From positions 1 through 22,497 of IMG/VR virus record IMGVR_UViG_3300035670_001326: 22,497 bases of DNA. One strand, written 5' to 3'. Positions 1 to 7,543 of the stretch are shown piece after piece. The stretch comes from a virus. The position numbers and the translations under genes were made by a program. The notes beneath the pieces are model-generated. The model ran no database searches, was not told the origin of the DNA, and saw nothing but the letters and a program-made list of their open reading frames with translations. How positions within the stretch are numbered: the first letter of the stretch is position 1; each line of letters starts with the position of its first letter.

Positions 1-225
1 AAGGTCTATGAGCGATTTCTTCCCTGGATTCGAACCCACCCAAACGTCAGTATATGTAACGACTACACAAGCTGCACACGGTGTGGAAGCTACAGTCTAC
101 AGCGGAGGGGGTATAGCACTACTGCCACGGGAAAGTACCAGCGATACCAGTGTCAAGACTGTGGTGGATGGCAGCAACAACGTAGAGGAGAAAAACTTGC
201 TACAGAAATACTCAAACCAAGCTAA
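1..225 (+). CDS. C-terminal end of a phage protein with a zinc ribbon (partial)
   Basis: The frame beginning at base 1 is open from the window edge to TAA at 223-225, giving 74 residues of a gene that starts outside the window. Seen: a four-cysteine zinc ribbon, CTRCGS at about residues 25-30 and CQDCGG at about 49-54, joined by LQRRGY and TGKYQRYQC. Before it lies KVYERFLPWIRTHPNV. Ribbons of this type occur in transposase InsA-like and phage proteins. From memory, this tail resembles the C-terminus of phage RNase H-fold exonuclease-like proteins, but the catalytic part is not in view, so the function is left open. The overlapping frame at 8-196 is a shadow: this one has the clean motif. The gene overlaps the start of the DUF3310 gene by about 29 nt, which suggests translational coupling. 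Confidence 0.8.
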   Translation, partial: KVYERFLPWIRTHPNVSICNDYTSCTRCGSYSLQRRGYSTTATGKYQRYQCQDCGGWQQQRRGEKLATEILKPS

Positions 226-439
226 ACAGGTTGGAGGTGATCACTACAAGCAGACAACACTCCAGCCTTGGGATGTCATCAGTGCTTGGTCTTTAGATCC
301 TTGGTCCGCTAATGTAGTTAAATACATTCAAAGGTTTCACCGTAAAAACGGTAAGGAAGACCTACAGAAAGCAGCACACTATCTGGAGTATTTGATTGAT
401 AACTATGATACCGTAAAGAAAAAGTATTACAAGGAGTAA
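197..439 (+). CDS. DUF3310 family protein (TTG start)
   Basis: About 80 residues. Seen: the core QVGGDHYKQTTLQPWDVI, then KYIQRFHRKNGKEDLQKAAHYL, the signature of the phage DUF3310 family (sometimes annotated SaV-like or nucleotide-kinase-like). No biochemical role is firmly established for the family. Start choice: the only ATG in frame, at 8, would add 63 residues with no DUF3310 similarity, and they lie over the zinc-ribbon coding region in another frame. TTG at 197 sits six bases after GAGGAG, a strong ribosome site, and leaves only a short lead before the conserved core. The gene overlaps the end of the upstream gene and is followed after two bases by the next ATG, so it is part of the plus-strand operon that leads to the ribonucleotide reductase. 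Confidence 0.85.
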   Translation: MLQKYSNQAKQVGGDHYKQTTLQPWDVISAWSLDPWSANVVKYIQRFHRKNGKEDLQKAAHYLEYLIDNYDTVKKKYYKE

Positions 440-441
440 CT

Positions 442-615
442 ATGGCTTTGACGATTCTGGACTTATTTGATAAACTAAAAAGACTAGATGAGATATCTCT
501 ACTTGAGATACTGAACATAACAGCAGAAGACTTGGTTGATAGGTTTGAGGACAGAATCGAAGCCATGTTTGATGATTTAGTTGACGAACTAGACGATACA
601 AAAGAGGAAGAGTAA
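442..615 (+). CDS. Small acidic phage protein, function unknown
   Basis: 57 residues. Starts with MALTILDLFDKLKRLDEISL and ends DDTKEEE. It is rich in Asp, Glu and Leu, looks almost fully helical, and has no cysteine or membrane segment. The start is supported by AAGGAG five bases upstream of ATG 442. The stop overlaps the start of the reductase gene as TAATG, so translation of the two is probably coupled. Small acidic helical proteins like this are common beside phage nucleotide-metabolism genes, but I recognise no named family. A binding partner or regulator of a neighbouring enzyme is possible and is inference only. Confidence 0.75.
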   Translation: MALTILDLFDKLKRLDEISLLEILNITAEDLVDRFEDRIEAMFDDLVDELDDTKEEE

Positions 616-2513
616 TGAAGTTGAATAACTACCAAGCATTTATCCACAAGAGCCGCTACAGTAGGTTTCTTGACGAACAAGGGCGTAGAGAGAACTGGGG
701 TGAGACTGTAGATCGCTACATGGCTTTTATGCAAAAGCAGTTACTGAAGAAGCATAAGTATGAGATTCCTCAGCATATCTTTAAGACTGTACACAAGGCT
801 ATCCTGAACCTTGATGTCATGCCTTCGATGCGCTGTATGATGACTGCTGGTGAGGCACTGGAGCGGCAGAACATTGCAGGATATAATTGTTCGTATCTTC
901 CCATCGATGATCCTAAGTCATTCGATGAGGCAATGTACATCCTTCTATGTGGCACTGGTGTCGGTTTCTCTGTAGAGTCTAAGTATGTCAATCAATTACC
1001 TGAAGTCCCTGATCAGCTATTCGATAGTAAAACTACTATCGTGGTATCCGACAGCAAAGAAGGCTGGGCTAAAGCACTACGACAACTTATTGCTTTACTC
1101 TATGCTGGAGAGATTGCAAAATGGGATGTCTCCAAAGTTAGACCTGCTGGGGCAAGACTTAAGACCTTTGGAGGAAGAGCTTCTGGTCCAGAACCCCTCG
1201 TTGAACTATTCAAGTTTGTTATTAGGAAGTTCCAGTCGGCCAAAAATCGTCGTCTCTCGTCCATTGAATGCCATGATATTTTGTGCAAGATCGGGGAGGT
1301 TGTTGTTGTGGGTGGTGTGCGACGATCTGCAATGATATCTTTAAGCGATCTAAGTGATGATCGTATGGCACACGCTAAAGCCGGTGCTTGGTGGGAACAA
1401 CAAGGACAACGTAGCTTAGCGAACAACTCTGCTGTGTATGATACAAAGCCTTCAGTGGGTCAGTTCATGCGTGAATGGTGCTCAGTCTATGAGAGTCATT
1501 CTGGTGAGCGTGGTATCTTCAACAGAGAAGCATCACAGAAACAGGCTGCTATCAATGGTCGTAGAGATCCTAATCATGACTTTGGTACGAATCCCTGTAG
1601 TGAGATCATTCTACGTCCATACCAATTCTGTAACCTCACTGAGGTTATTGTCAGAGCTACAGATACCATTGAGGATCTACGCTATAAAGTACGTGTAGCA
1701 TCGATTCTAGGCACTTGGCAGAGCACAATGACTGACTTCCCTTACCTGCGTAAGATCTGGGAAAAGAACACTGCTGAAGAGCGTTTATTGGGTGTATCGC
1801 TGACAGGTATCTACGACAATCCCTTGTTGAATGATCCTAATGATAATCAATTACCATTAAGACTACAGGATCTTAAGCATGAAGCAGTCACTGCGAATGA
1901 AGTTACAGCAAATGCTCTTAGTATTCCTGTCTCTGCTGCTATCACTTGCGTCAAGCCTTCTGGTACTGTGTCTCAGCTGTGTGGCACTGCTAGTGGCATT
2001 CATCCTCAGCATGCCCAGTATTACATCAGGCGTGTACGATCGGATAAAAAAGATCCTCTCACAGCGTTTATGATCAGCCAGGGTATCCCTAATGAGCCTT
2101 GTGTTATGAGACCAGACAGTACAACCGTGTTCTCATTTCCTATGAAGGCTCCTGATTCAGCAGTGACTAGGGATGATGTATCGTCTATTGCACACTTAAA
2201 CCTATGGAAGGTGTATCAGCTTAACTGGTGCGAACATAAGCCTTCAGTGACTATCTCAGTGAACGAAGAAGATTGGCCTGCTGTAGGGGCTTGGGTATAC
2301 AGGAACTTTGATATCTGTACTGGTGTATCGTTCTTACCTATGGATGGTGGTACGTATCGACAGGCTCCTTATGAGACATGTACTGAACAAGAGTACAATG
2401 AACTCTTAGCTAAGATGCCTGTGAACATCAATTGGGATGATCTTAAGGAGGTGGATGATAACGTCGAAGGTGCACAGCAATTGGCCTGTGTTGCTGGAGT
2501 GTGTGAGATCTAG
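615..2513 (+). CDS. nrdJ: Adenosylcobalamin-dependent (class II) ribonucleoside-triphosphate reductase
   Basis: 632 residues. It reduces ribonucleotides to deoxyribonucleotides for phage DNA synthesis, using adenosylcobalamin to make the thiyl radical, so it needs no oxygen and no separate small subunit. Seen: NPCSEI at 326-331 with candidate radical cysteine C328, plus N326 and E330; the redox pair C92 (in YNCSYLP) and C339 (in QFCNLTE); the glycine-rich LCGTGVGFSVE at 111-121; and VKPSGTVSQLCGTASG in the C-terminal half. It ends CVAGVCEI, a CX4C tail for re-reduction by thioredoxin. The 11-residue gap between C328 and C339 equals that of C408 and C419 in the Lactobacillus leichmannii enzyme. 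That enzyme has 739 residues, so this is a compact monomeric form. It is coupled by TAATG to the small gene upstream. No plus-strand terminator follows. Confidence 0.95.
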   Translation: MKLNNYQAFIHKSRYSRFLDEQGRRENWGETVDRYMAFMQKQLLKKHKYEIPQHIFKTVHKAILNLDVMPSMRCMMTAGEALERQNIAGYNCSYLPIDDPKSFDEAMYILLCGTGVGFSVESKYVNQLPEVPDQLFDSKTTIVVSDSKEGWAKALRQLIALLYAGEIAKWDVSKVRPAGARLKTFGGRASGPEPLVELFKFVIRKFQSAKNRRLSSIECHDILCKIGEVVVVGGVRRSAMISLSDLSDDRMAHAKAGAWWEQQGQRSLANNSAVYDTKPSVGQFMREWCSVYESHSGERGIFNREASQKQAAINGRRDPNHDFGTNPCSEIILRPYQFCNLTEVIVRATDTIEDLRYKVRVASILGTWQSTMTDFPYLRKIWEKNTAEERLLGVSLTGIYDNPLLNDPNDNQLPLRLQDLKHEAVTANEVTANALSIPVSAAITCVKPSGTVSQLCGTASGIHPQHAQYYIRRVRSDKKDPLTAFMISQGIPNEPCVMRPDSTTVFSFPMKAPDSAVTRDDVSSIAHLNLWKVYQLNWCEHKPSVTISVNEEDWPAVGAWVYRNFDICTGVSFLPMDGGTYRQAPYETCTEQEYNELLAKMPVNINWDDLKEVDDNVEGAQQLACVAGVCEI

Positions 2514-2542
2514 ATAAAAAAAGCCCTCCATCAAAGGAGGGC
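2514..2542 (-). terminator. Rho-independent terminator of the late (structural/lysis) operon
   Basis: Read on the minus strand: GCCCTCC, six-base loop TTTGAT, GGAGGGC, then TTTTTTT. This is a perfect 7-bp GC-rich stem followed by a U tract. On the plus strand the hairpin is preceded by A residues and followed by GAACGG, so it does not look like a terminator for the reductase gene. It lies 52 bases beyond the endolysin stop and would stop late transcripts before they run antisense into the reductase gene. Confidence 0.9.
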
Positions 2543-2563
2543 GAACGGTCACTAAGGAAAACT

Positions 2564-2737
2564 ATGCCGAATGTATGGGGTTGGTCATTTCTATCAGGGT
2601 TTATGTTGGGTATCTGCTATTCTGACGATTTTGTCGTAACTGACGAGGACGGAGACGAGGCTTTTCTCGAAGGGTTCTTCGTCTTTATTAACATTGCTAT
2701 CTTTAGTTTTGTTGTTGGTTGGGCTAAGGAAGAGTGA
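2564..2737 (+). CDS. Small two-helix membrane protein, antisense to the endolysin tail
   Basis: 57 residues, too short for most gene callers. Seen: ATG at 2564 preceded by AAGGA with a five-base gap. There are two hydrophobic stretches, about residues 5-19 (WGWSFLSGFMLGICY) and 37-53 (GFFVFINIAIFSFVVGW), separated by an acidic loop DDFVVTDEDGDEA. This is a helical-hairpin plan seen in many small phage membrane proteins. It lies just downstream of the reductase gene on the same strand, and 144 of its bases overlap the 3' end of the convergent endolysin gene. Function unknown. A spanin, antiholin or superinfection protein can be imagined, but nothing in the sequence decides it. It could also be a chance reading frame. 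The ribosome site and patterned hydrophobicity argue for a real gene. Confidence 0.55.
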   Translation: MPNVWGWSFLSGFMLGICYSDDFVVTDEDGDEAFLEGFFVFINIAIFSFVVGWAKEE

Positions 2738-3175
2738 TGCCTCAGCTTCACGACGAAGAATCAAGCCTCTGGTTACTTTACCTGCTGCAAGATTCCAACG
2801 CTTTAGTTCTTGAGCAGCTTCCACCCATCGTTCTTGGTTTATCCTTGTTCGCATCGTGGATGATCTCAACCTAGCTGGTCCTAAATTATAAGTCCAACTA
2901 AGGATCGCTGCAGCTTTATTATCGTGTTTCGTCAACACTGGACAGGCTTTATAGACTTGAAGTAGAAACCTCTCTGCATCAAGTTCAAATAAAACTTGTC
3001 CTCTTTCTTTTGTGATCTCAGGATCATCTAAGGTAACCTTATCCCCATTCTCGTACATCGTAGACCCCCAACCTATGGTGGGTACGTTAGCACTACAGAG
3101 ATAAGGTTTACTTCTCCATCCTTCGAATCTCTTAATCAATGGTTCAGCGATTGAGATTACTTCTTTGATTCCCAT
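2594..3175 (-). CDS. Endolysin, GH24 (T4-type) lysozyme with an E-C-T triad
   Basis: 193 residues. A muramidase that cleaves peptidoglycan at the end of infection. Seen: KRFEGWRSKPYLC...VPTIGWGST, giving E18, C27 and T33, with the same 9 and 6 residue spacing as E11, D20, T26 of T4 lysozyme. Cys replaces Asp, as known for the phage P1 lysozyme. The lysozyme fold ends near residue 150 (RREAEASLFL); the last 43 residues, Lys- and Asn-rich at first, match no domain I know and lie antisense to the small plus-strand gene. There is no signal peptide or SAR segment, so release should depend on the holin. The start overlaps the holin gene by 19 nt, and a terminator follows the gene. Late lysis cassette. 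Confidence 0.93.
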   Translation of the reverse strand: MGIKEVISIAEPLIKRFEGWRSKPYLCSANVPTIGWGSTMYENGDKVTLDDPEITKERGQVLFELDAERFLLQVYKACPVLTKHDNKAAAILSWTYNLGPARLRSSTMRTRINQERWVEAAQELKRWNLAAGKVTRGLILRREAEASLFLSPTNNKTKDSNVNKDEEPFEKSLVSVLVSYDKIVRIADTQHKP

Positions 3176-3621
3176 ACTCTACCAACGAACCAAAAGGTTA
3201 AGATCAACGACAGCATACCTTCATCAAAGTCTGTCCATCCTGACATAAGCACTGATGTCCATGAACCATTCTGAAGGAAAGCTAGGTAGAGACCAGTAGC
3301 TTTGACGATGGAATAGAAACCTACAAACCAGTAAGTCACTGCTGGTCTAACCAATGCTGACAGCGATGCTACCCACTTCCAAGCCTTACCATCAGACTCT
3401 GCTTGTTGTTTGAATGCTTCACCGATAGCGTCTAATTCATGCTCTTGTAGACGCTGATGTCCTTGCTGTAGAGCAAACTCTGCTTGCATCTTAGCAATAG
3501 AGACTTCAACGTCTAACTTCTTTAGCTCATGCTCTCTTTCAAACTTACGATCTAAGATCTTAAGTACTTCAGGGGCTAACCTGAATACACCACCGATAAG
3601 AGCACCAATGAGTTCGAACAT
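3157..3621 (-). CDS. Holin, three-transmembrane GTA type
   Basis: 154 residues. Forms the inner-membrane lesion that lets the endolysin reach the wall. Seen: a hydrophobic N-terminus (about 3-18), a long charged helical stretch (about 22-75, EREHELKKLDVEVSIAKMQ), then two strong membrane segments at about 92-115 (RPAVTYWFVGFYSIVKATG) and 133-148 (DEGMLSLILTFWFVGRVW). This layout and the RPAVTYW motif fit the gene-transfer-agent-type 3TM holin family as I know it. The start shares one base with the upstream stop (TAATG) and the gene overlaps the endolysin by 19 nt, so the cassette is translationally coupled. A second holin-like gene lies at 12376-12582. Confidence 0.8.
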   Translation of the reverse strand: MFELIGALIGGVFRLAPEVLKILDRKFEREHELKKLDVEVSIAKMQAEFALQQGHQRLQEHELDAIGEAFKQQAESDGKAWKWVASLSALVRPAVTYWFVGFYSIVKATGLYLAFLQNGSWTSVLMSGWTDFDEGMLSLILTFWFVGRVWESKK

Positions 3622-6239
3622 TACTGCATCTCCTCCGGCATACCAGCCTGGACAGCTGGAATAGCTCTAGCAGCACCCCTAGCAGCATCATCGATAACCA
3701 TCGTAGTCCAATCAATACCTGCTTTCTTACCTAAATCTACTAGCTTCTTAGCCGCTGTAAGATCCAACGTACCATCAGCTTTAGGTGTTAGAGCCTCAGA
3801 CAATATCCTAGTTGCTTTAGGATCTAACAATAAAGTCTTTAGCTTCTCATCAGTAGCTGCTGCTGTCTGCTTTGCCCAGAACTTAGACAAGATAGATGAC
3901 ACAGCCCATGTAGTACTTGCTATTGGGTTTCTTAACTTAGAGATTATCTCTTCTGGAGGAACGCCAACTAACTGCTCAATAGGTGTTGTTGGTACTTCCT
4001 TAACATTAAACTTAACATCAGCAGGGTTTACTGACAATCTACGAGCAGCTTCAGCAAGATTCTCTACATTCTTAGCGTAAGTAGGTCCAAAGACTTTATC
4101 GTAAGTAGCCTTACGTGTTCGATCTGCTAGAGCCTCTACAGGGTTTTGTGCTGACAGAATATCATCTAACATAAAAGATCTAACAGCATTCAAGGTATCG
4201 ATGTTACTACCATGAGTACGTAAGAAACGATCTACATTAGCTGGGTTACTGTACAGATTGTTGACGATGTCCTGAGCAGTCTTACCTTCTAATTGAAGTA
4301 GATTACCTTTCCTAGCCTCTGTGAAGGCATTGTTGATTCTTACCTTCTGTGCATTCAGTTCAGTAACATCAGTAACTGCTTTACGGATAACATCAGCTTT
4401 ATCACCCAATAGAGCTAATTCTGATGAGTTAGACTTTAACCACTTCCTAGCAGCGTTAACATCTATAATACCGTTCTTCACAGCTGCTTTATCAAAGTCA
4501 AACAAGAAAGCCTTCATTGCTAAATCAGCTCCTTGTTCTCCAGTAACGTCCATAAACTGAGACAAAGCAGACTTGTTCTTTGTTAGTACAGGCACAATAG
4601 ATTCATCAAACTTAGCTCTATCTACCTGCCTAAGTGCTTCTTCACCAAAAGGTAAGCCAACACGGTTTAGATAAGCAGCATCAGCAGCCCTATACTGTGT
4701 TACAAAACCTTCAGGAAGTGTGTTGATAACACCATCAACCTTAGTTTTCAGTTCAGATAGTAAACGTACTGCATTGTCATCTTTAGTGATTCTAAGCTGA
4801 CGATTGATCTCTCTCTTTAGCGAGTCTAAGTCTTCAATCGTTGCTGCTTTAAAGACCTGTTCACCACCTTCAGATAACGGACGACCGAACTCATCAACAA
4901 GAGCACTTGGTTGTGTTACTGTTGGCTTAAACTTAGTTGATACGTCATTCCATATACGTTGGAACGGAAAGAATTTATCAGCTACTTTTGTGTCAGTAAC
5001 AAACTGATAAATATCCTCTACACCAGCAGCAGGAAGATTAATATTGTTTTCATTAGCAAAAGCAAATGCTTTGTTATATAAAGGAGCTACAGACTTTTTA
5101 GCTTCTTCTTCTTTAGTTGCAACTAAGTTAGCTACTCGTTGTCCTATGGTCTGCTGATCTTCGACACCTAGTTGGGATGCTTTAGCTATCTGAGTATCAA
5201 TACCCCTTAACTTACGTTGCTGTGCTTTATCTAAAGGAATATCAGCTAGTGCATTACGTAGTATTGTATTAGCCTGTGTAGGATCACCGAACAATCTGGT
5301 AGCTCTTCCTGACAAGGTATCCATTGCTTGTTCAAACTGCGAACCATATAGATTACGGAAAGCAGGATCTCTACTTGATAAGTTTCTAATCAAATCACCT
5401 AGTACAGGATTATTATTTAGCATTGCTGATGCTGGTAGCTGCACACCTGTCGTAGCACTGATCTGCTGTGATTTAGCTAATGCTTCAGCAAACTTAGGAT
5501 CTGCCTGTGCTGCTGCTTGGAAGATAGAAGTTACAGTGTTGTCAGCTTGACGTAGAACCTCTTCTTCAGGAACAGTACCACGAATACGTTGGATCAGTGG
5601 TTTAGCCAGACCAGAACGCAGTGTTGAAGTCCTTGGTATAGTTCCTTGAGCAACACCACCACTTATACCACCAACTAAAGCACCAATAACTTGTCCTTCA
5701 TCACCAGCTACATTTTGACCAACTTGACCACCAAACTCAGCGGTAACCCCAGGTATAAAACCACCCAGTACTCTACGAACAATACCACCAGGACCAGAAG
5801 CAATACTAACAGGATCTAGTGCTGATTCAATACCAGCACCAATCAATCGACTACCAGTATCTGGAGGAGGTATCTGCTGATAACCTATCGCTTGCTGTGA
5901 TCGTTGCTGTACAGGCTGAATAACCTGTTGTTCTATCTGTTGCGTTAGAGAAGGCTGTGTAGAAGGCATTTGCATAGGAGCCTCCATACCACCCATGACT
6001 CTCATAGCCTGTGGAACAATGTTAGCCACTGCTCTCTTAGTTACATCAGCTAGATAATCAGTTGTAGATGCTCCTGTATCCTGCGGACGATTACGCTGAA
6101 ATACTCTAGATAGTTCTTTAGGAGTTATTCCACCAGTTTTAGGCAAAGAAGCAGCAATCTCATCAATCTCAGCATCAGTTAATTGTTTTTTAGTTATTAC
6201 CTGCTGACCTCTAATTGTGTATTCAAACTCAGTAGCCAT
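3621..6239 (-). CDS. Large internal virion / DNA ejection-type protein
   Basis: 872 residues, the largest protein in the window. Seen: a short N-terminal region with TDAEIDEIAASLPKTGGITP; a Gln/Pro-rich linker at about 88-125; a Gly-rich, weakly hydrophobic stretch at about 130-200 (SRLIGAGIESALDPV, GALVGGISGGVAQG); then a long, mostly helical, charged body to the end. No transglycosylase motif was found. Size, helical content and the hydrophobic stretch, together with its place between the tail genes and the lysis cassette, fit podoviral internal virion or ejection proteins (compare T7 gp14-16 and P22 gp7, gp16, gp20). This assignment rests on position and composition, not on a sequence family I recognise. 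Start ATG at 6239 shares one base with the upstream stop (TAATG). Confidence 0.6.
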   Translation of the reverse strand: MATEFEYTIRGQQVITKKQLTDAEIDEIAASLPKTGGITPKELSRVFQRNRPQDTGASTTDYLADVTKRAVANIVPQAMRVMGGMEAPMQMPSTQPSLTQQIEQQVIQPVQQRSQQAIGYQQIPPPDTGSRLIGAGIESALDPVSIASGPGGIVRRVLGGFIPGVTAEFGGQVGQNVAGDEGQVIGALVGGISGGVAQGTIPRTSTLRSGLAKPLIQRIRGTVPEEEVLRQADNTVTSIFQAAAQADPKFAEALAKSQQISATTGVQLPASAMLNNNPVLGDLIRNLSSRDPAFRNLYGSQFEQAMDTLSGRATRLFGDPTQANTILRNALADIPLDKAQQRKLRGIDTQIAKASQLGVEDQQTIGQRVANLVATKEEEAKKSVAPLYNKAFAFANENNINLPAAGVEDIYQFVTDTKVADKFFPFQRIWNDVSTKFKPTVTQPSALVDEFGRPLSEGGEQVFKAATIEDLDSLKREINRQLRITKDDNAVRLLSELKTKVDGVINTLPEGFVTQYRAADAAYLNRVGLPFGEEALRQVDRAKFDESIVPVLTKNKSALSQFMDVTGEQGADLAMKAFLFDFDKAAVKNGIIDVNAARKWLKSNSSELALLGDKADVIRKAVTDVTELNAQKVRINNAFTEARKGNLLQLEGKTAQDIVNNLYSNPANVDRFLRTHGSNIDTLNAVRSFMLDDILSAQNPVEALADRTRKATYDKVFGPTYAKNVENLAEAARRLSVNPADVKFNVKEVPTTPIEQLVGVPPEEIISKLRNPIASTTWAVSSILSKFWAKQTAAATDEKLKTLLLDPKATRILSEALTPKADGTLDLTAAKKLVDLGKKAGIDWTTMVIDDAARGAARAIPAVQAGMPEEMQ

Positions 6240-7534
6240 TAGTTACCCCTTTTAACTACTCGATATTCTGTACCAGTTGAGGTTGTACCTGTTATTGTCC
6301 CACTAGGAGCAACGCCAGGAACTGTACCAAAGGCTGCATCAAAGTTAGGAAATATCTCTGTAGCATTTACGTTAGATGCTTTTGCAGCATTTACATAAGG
6401 AGTTCTTCTGCGTTCGTACTGCGCTTTTTCTTTTTCTCGAAGAGCTAACAACACAGCTCTTCTGTCTTCGTTGGTAACCTTTGTATCTTTACCATTGATA
6501 AACTGCGTGATTCTGTTAGCAATACGTTGATCAAGTGAACCTGTGTTAGCTAATGCTTCGATCTCAGTCTTAGCTTTGTTAGCATCACCGAAGATAGAAC
6601 TAATTTCTTGACGTAAAGCAGCCTCACTGAACGGAGTTCCTTTATTAATCAATGTAAGAGAGCTATCAATAGCGGATACTCTGTCAGTAATTTGTTTTGT
6701 TGATGTTTCAAATCTACCAATCAAAGCCGCATTTTCAGGTGTACTTAGATTTATGTTAGTGCCGCTACCTTCTCTGATTTGACCAGCAAATGGTACTTGA
6801 CTTCCATCAGCGTTGATAGTTACCTGCCTACTTGTATTAGGATCTAAGTAAACAATTTGACCTGTTGTAGAAACACCAACTTTTTGAAGTGATTTAGGTT
6901 CTTTAGGTGCTGGAGGTGCAAATGAACTTTCTTTGTCAATCTTTTTCTTTAGTGTGTTTATCCTTTTAAGGAGAGCGTCTGCTTCTGCCTCATCAGTAGC
7001 ACTTTGTAACCTTGTCTCAAGAGTGCTAAGTTCATTCTGTAATTGAACAAACTCTGGTGTCTTTGGCTTACCTGCTGCTTCTGCTCTAGCTTCTGATGCT
7101 TTTTTATCAGCAACATACTTACCAATCTGTGCTTCTTTAACCCTTATCTCTAAACCTGTCTTAGTCTTAGCCTCTTCAGCCTGTTTAACCTGCATAGCAG
7201 CTGCTAAAGACTGTTGTGTCAGTCCTAACCTAGCAGCCTCTTTAGCCATGATCTTGTAGGCTTCTACAGGGTCTGTACCATCCCACTGAGTATTGATAGC
7301 AGTCTTCAGCTCCTGCATCGCAGATGCTTCTTTAAGTCTAGGGTCTTCAACACCGAACAATCCAGCAATGTTTCTACCAGCTCGTTGTCCTGCACTGGCA
7401 GCTTGATACATCAAACCTTGACCAGGACCCAACTGTGCTTGACGCATTGCTAACTCTTGGTCAGCTTGTTGCTGTTGACGTAATAGATCCTGTGGTGTTG
7501 GACCAAACAAACTAGTCATTTGTTCTTGAGCCAT
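6239..7534 (-). CDS. Internal virion-type protein with coiled coil
   Basis: 431 residues. Seen: a Gln-rich N-terminus (QDLLRQQQQADQELAMRQAQ), then GQRAGRNIAGLFGVEDPRLK, a motif I associate with podoviral virion proteins. A long charged coiled coil follows at about residues 110-205 (Lys/Glu/Ala rich). After a Ser/Thr-rich middle comes a helical C-terminal half (RIANRITQFINGKDTKVTNEDRR) and a short Thr-rich end. No enzymatic motif and no membrane span. It sits between two other large virion-type proteins, so it is probably a member of an ejected internal complex; this is inference from context. The first base of its stop overlaps the start of the downstream gene. Confidence 0.6.
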   Translation of the reverse strand: MAQEQMTSLFGPTPQDLLRQQQQADQELAMRQAQLGPGQGLMYQAASAGQRAGRNIAGLFGVEDPRLKEASAMQELKTAINTQWDGTDPVEAYKIMAKEAARLGLTQQSLAAAMQVKQAEEAKTKTGLEIRVKEAQIGKYVADKKASEARAEAAGKPKTPEFVQLQNELSTLETRLQSATDEAEADALLKRINTLKKKIDKESSFAPPAPKEPKSLQKVGVSTTGQIVYLDPNTSRQVTINADGSQVPFAGQIREGSGTNINLSTPENAALIGRFETSTKQITDRVSAIDSSLTLINKGTPFSEAALRQEISSIFGDANKAKTEIEALANTGSLDQRIANRITQFINGKDTKVTNEDRRAVLLALREKEKAQYERRRTPYVNAAKASNVNATEIFPNFDAAFGTVPGVAPSGTITGTTSTGTEYRVVKRGN

Positions 7535-7543
7535 TGTGATTCC

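Noticed and set aside
22-42. tRNA T-arm-like sequence (GGTTCGAATCC on the minus strand)
   Set aside because: The stem pairs poorly beyond two bases, no anticodon or acceptor partner lies at the right distance, and the bases code for the zinc-ribbon protein in frame.
8-196. N-terminal extension of the DUF3310 protein from ATG 8
   Set aside because: The residues match no family, overlie the zinc-ribbon frame, and a better start with GAGGAG is at 197.
2523-2542. Terminator of the reductase gene on the plus strand
   Set aside because: The hairpin has no U tract on that strand; the run of T is on the minus side only.
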